From Vanessa cardui (Eukaryota; Arthropoda; Insecta; Lepidoptera; Nymphalidae): DNA of 64,000 nt. A model generated the notes under the pieces. It ran no database searches. It worked only from the letters and a program-made list of their open reading frames with translations, and had not been told where the DNA came from. Both the position numbers and the translations under genes were made by a program. Below, one piece after another: positions 60,295 to 64,000 of this stretch; within the stretch, counting starts at the first letter, position 1, and each line of letters starts with the position of its first letter. The stretch spans positions 11,116,001 to 11,180,000 of the forward strand of contig NC_061137.1 of the NCBI RefSeq assembly GCF_905220365.1, written 5' to 3'.

Positions 60295-61329
60295 CTAATA
60301 ACAGAAAACTTTCTAATTCAAATGACGATTCTACACTTTTCGTAAAGAGTGGCCCTATGGTCCCTACCTAAGGCGAAATGACTCGAACAGCAGCTGTGAG
60401 GCTCTGGGAAGGATGGGAAGGTAAGGCCGGGTGTGCACGTTTGTCGCCTATGGCTGTAGGCTACACTAGCCCGGTCGCCGTGTCTACTCGTTCAAGTGAG
60501 CACGAATACACACGCCGATTCAGGTGCGCGTTGCCGTGCATACACCGACATCAAATAGAAAAACCTAATGAATGGACGTGAATAAAATTTTAAGAACAGC
60601 ATCACAGCAGCTGTCGTGCTCGTTAAAATATATGAAAATTTTTGACTACGGAATATCCAACGGTGCAAATAGAACCCCACGCAGGCGATCGGCTCTGCGC
60701 ATTGTGATGCCTGAAAAGAAAAGTCAAATTAAATAATTGCTTTAAATTAAACATTGTTTTATCTACACGAATATTTTAAATGCGATAGTTACTCTGTCTG
60801 TTATTGTTCTTTCACGGCCAAACCACTGAACTAAAGTCCATGGTATGAAGACAGCTTGAAATTATAGCCTGTCCCATGCTAAATATTTTTTTTCTAGTAC
60901 TTGTCCTTGACCAAAACCTCAAACAAGGGTGAAGCCGACTGGCTGACTGAAGGCGACTACAACTTCAAAATATCTACAAAAATCTAGTCTATAAATTTAT
61001 AGATGTTAGTTACAATAGCAATATTCTTACTGGCAATCCTCTTTAATAGTTAATCGTGAAATAGTTGATTTATTGTGACGGTAATTCGATTCAAAAATCT
61101 ATTATAATAATATTCTTATCACGTAAAAAAATACGTTAGTTAAATATCGTTGAAGAACTGAACTGACTTTTGTAAATTTTGCCCTTAAAAGGAAAAAAAA
61201 AAACATTTAAAAATTCTAAGGAAATCTGTCATATTTGAATTTATATAGTCTAAACAAAGGGCGTATATAAGTATATCATACTTAGCGGGAATTAAAGATG
61301 CTGTAAGTAGTCCCTTAAATGTGTGGTAA

Positions 61330-61500
61330 TCGATCAAATCAAAATATACTTTATTCAGGTAGGCTTTTACAATCACTTTTGAATCGTCATTTAACAATTA
61401 TATTAAGTGATGCTACCACCGGTTCGGAAAGTAGATTCTACCGAGAAGAACCGACAAGAAACTCAGAAGTTACTCTATTTTGTTTCCAACATTTAAAAAA
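61330..61500 (-). mobile_element. LINE 3' end (family D), reverse
   Basis: Reverse complement of the AAGAGTAACTTCTGAGTTTC to GATTCAAAAGTG block with the CCTACCTGAATAAAGT end. It is close to the family consensus. Confidence 0.65.
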
Positions 61501-63555
61501 TATATCTAACCACAACAAATGTATCGCCGGCTTTACCTATAAATGTGTGTTCAGCTTTTGATTGGTTAAATAATGCTAATTCCTCTCGTTCGAATTTCAA
61601 ATTATGAAAATGTCGATGTTAAGATGTCAAAAACTAAAATGTAATAATATTGTCCAAATGGTAGAAAAAGTACAAAATCGATTGTATTGTTATTAAATCG
61701 ATACAAATGACTATAAAGAAATGAACGAATATCGTTAAAACTTTAAAACCAAAATATATTTTTAATTCCAAAATCGAAGTCATACTCAGAGACCATTATT
61801 TTAACTTATAAAAACAAAAGCACTGTTTATTCGTTGCATTTAATTTGTCACAATTAAAACGACATTTACTAAATACAAACAACTCCCAAGTCGATATCAA
61901 TCGGACTGTAGCGGCCGAGTTATAAAGAAATACTGAATAAATAATCATACTTTGCTCTTGCCTTTCATAGTCAACGTTAAATCGCTTGGTAAAGACTAAG
62001 GCGGTCAATTGGCCAGTTTAAAATTAGCCATGGTACCTACATGGGGTTAAATAATTCACGGCAGTGGATCGAACTTGTCGCTAGTGCAATGTTATGCAAC
62101 AAACTATATCGATTCTTATGCCCTCTTTAATTTAGTTTACACGAAAACTAAGTACACATAGGTCTTCAGCGAGGTAGTTAGGTACTAATTTACGCCTGAT
62201 CAATCTTTGAAATGCAGACGCGGTACTGTTACTGCCAAGGTACATATGGTGAATTTAGTAAGGTAGAATTCTGTTAGTGAAGTATGGATCGATTTCTTAT
62301 GATTGTATTTAATGTTTTATTTTTCGAACATATGGTATGAAAAAATCCTAATTTTATTTCGTTAAGTCACAATTTCGCCTTGAATAGAACATACTAAGGT
62401 CAGTGACCCTTGATCGAATTAAATATAATTATACATATTTAAAATTATTAATTTGCGTGAGAAGCGTTTCACTCCAATAAAACATAAACACGTTACGTTA
62501 AAACAGTGTTCTTAGTATGCTCTTACCCATACAAGTTTCGTTTTAAATATTTTTTTGCAATTTCCGCTCCGTCTAATAAAATAGTAAATCGCTTGTGTCA
62601 AGTGTGTCACGATTACAATAGGTATTTCGCGAACCTTCTTAACAAAAGTTGCCGTTGTTCCAAATATAAATTATTCCATACGTGCTCTACTAAAATTTAA
62701 AGAAAACTCCTAAGAAAATTGCTTTAAAACTGAAAACTTCCTGTAATATTAGAGAGAACTGATTTAGATGAACCCATTTAATTAATGTTTTGGTGATTTT
62801 ATAAGTGAGCAAAAGTCTGACATCTACATAAGCCAAATCATAAATAAGGGATATCTATTAAAAGTTCTCCTTAGTCCTTGAGTCCTTAGTGTGTTGAGAT
62901 AAAATATATGTATCTAGTTTATTCCAATAATTTCTACCTATGTGAATTTGCTATTTAAGAAAATGGCAATATTTTATTTTGATCACTTGGCGCTGCAAGT
63001 TCCAGTAGTTACCATATTTGCTCTACTTTGCTACGGCCTTGGTTATAAGCCCCGTAACATTGGTATTCAGAGCGAAGACCACTCACGTTAAATAAATCTA
63101 ACATGCAAACTAAGGACAAAACTGATAATTATTGCCTTTAGTGTGTATAGTACTGTACATTATTTTTAATCATAATCGTTTCTTGGCTTAAATTGAGGTT
63201 GGATACATGTAACTCCGATATCCAAATAATTATATCATCAAAATTATAATAATATTATGCATGTTTTAATTGTTAGGAGGCTTAAGGATAGAAATATATA
63301 TCGATAATATGCGAAAATTCCTGAAAGTTGCCAGTAACTGCTAAGTAAACTAGCCTACCTAACGAGGTTGACAGATGACCCCAATAGATTTGGTAGTGCA
63401 GCAGAATTTGCTGTTCTTCATGATGTATGCTTACTGTTTTATCTTTCTTTGAACATATAAGCTTTTATATATATCAAGCTGTTAGAAAATAAAAGAAAGT
63501 TCATTTGAAAGAGGGTTTTTTAGTGATAATCGTACAAAAAAATATTAAAGACATG

Positions 63556-63848
63556 TTTTTTTTTTGTGGTATAGGCTGGTGGACGACCAGATGGGCCACC
63601 TGATGGTAAGTGGTCACCATCACCCATAGACAATGACGCTGTAAGAAATATTAACTATTCCTTACATCGTCAATGTGCCAACAACCTTAGGAACTAAGTT
63701 GTTATGTCCCTTGTGCCTGCAATTACACTGGCTCACTCACCCTTCAAACCGGAACACAACAATACTGAGTACTGTTATTTGGCGGTAGAATAACTGATGA
63801 GTTGGTGATACCTACCCAGACGGGCTTGCACAAAGCCCTACCACCAAG
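63556..63848 (+). mobile_element. Family C SINE-like repeat, full length
   Basis: It starts with a T-run and GGTATAGGCTGGTGGACGAC and ends CAAAGCCCTACCACCAAGTA. ACATG occurs just before the T-run and just after the end and may be a short target duplication. Confidence 0.7.
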
Positions 63849-64000
63849 TAGTACATGTTTATAAATTCTAGTAAACATAAAAAAAATGTATTGTATTTGT
63901 ATATATATATATTTAAGCATTTAATGTTGTTAATTCTTATTTTAATAAAAAATGTTAATCAATCAATTAAGTTATAAATAGTCAAAGTTTTTCGAAACAA

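Larger units (their letters stand above)
60295..64000. other. Right flank, upstream of activin exons
   Basis: I could not identify a further activin exon. 60360-60560 is GC-richer than average and may hold an exon or promoter, but no frame joins in the required phase with a convincing motif. A Helitron-like fragment lies at about 60770-60990. The rest is AT-rich with a LINE 3' end and a family C repeat. Confidence 0.45.

Noticed and set aside
60355..60440. Upstream activin exon ending near a GTAGGG donor
   Set aside because: A phase-compatible frame exists but lacks any propeptide motif and would leave an intron of only about 70 bases; not convincing.

Overview
This is eukaryotic, AT-rich DNA with spliceosomal introns and many dispersed repeats. 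It most likely comes from a lepidopteran insect, probably a butterfly. The evidence is the tRNA-derived SINEs, Helitron-like repeats and non-LTR retrotransposon 3' ends of lepidopteran type, together with clearly metazoan genes. Species cannot be fixed from the sequence. All exon models below were made by eye from reading frames, GT/AG sites, matching phases and recalled family motifs.

Layout, left to right: 1-3.9 kb repeat fragments; 3.9-6.6 kb (+) an Aven homologue (5 exons); 9.0-11.6 kb (-) an RS-rich nuclear protein I cannot name (4 exons); 12.5-20.2 kb (+) an MDC1-type DNA damage mediator with an N-terminal FHA and C-terminal tandem BRCT (8 exons); 25.3-32.2 kb (-) GDP-mannose 4,6-dehydratase (7 exons); 33.9-35.7 kb (+) the Integrator endonuclease INTS11 in one exon; 36.1-49.4 kb (-) a TTLL15-like membrane-anchored ATP-grasp ligase (6 exons); 49.8-50.7 kb a degenerate pogo-like DNA transposon; 50.7-59.2 kb intergenic repeats; 59.2-60.3 kb (-) the 3' part of an activin-type TGF-beta ligand in a very GC-rich patch; 60.3-64 kb repeats.

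The genes are not an operon. They alternate in head-to-head pairs (RS protein/MDC1, GMD/INTS11) and tail-to-tail pairs (Aven/RS protein, MDC1/GMD, INTS11/TTLL15). Functions are housekeeping or developmental: checkpoint and apoptosis control, fucose donor synthesis, snRNA 3'-end processing, amino-acid ligation and activin signalling.

The most interesting signals are: an array of TQx[I/L] motifs in MDC1, including Thr4 and a TQAID motif like the human FHA ligand; a TTLL15-like enzyme with a signal anchor, a six-cysteine tail and an altered KFDxx motif; two complete copies of a hAT-type MITE with exact 8-bp target duplications; a pogo-like element with matching ends; and several nested insertions and perfect hairpins.
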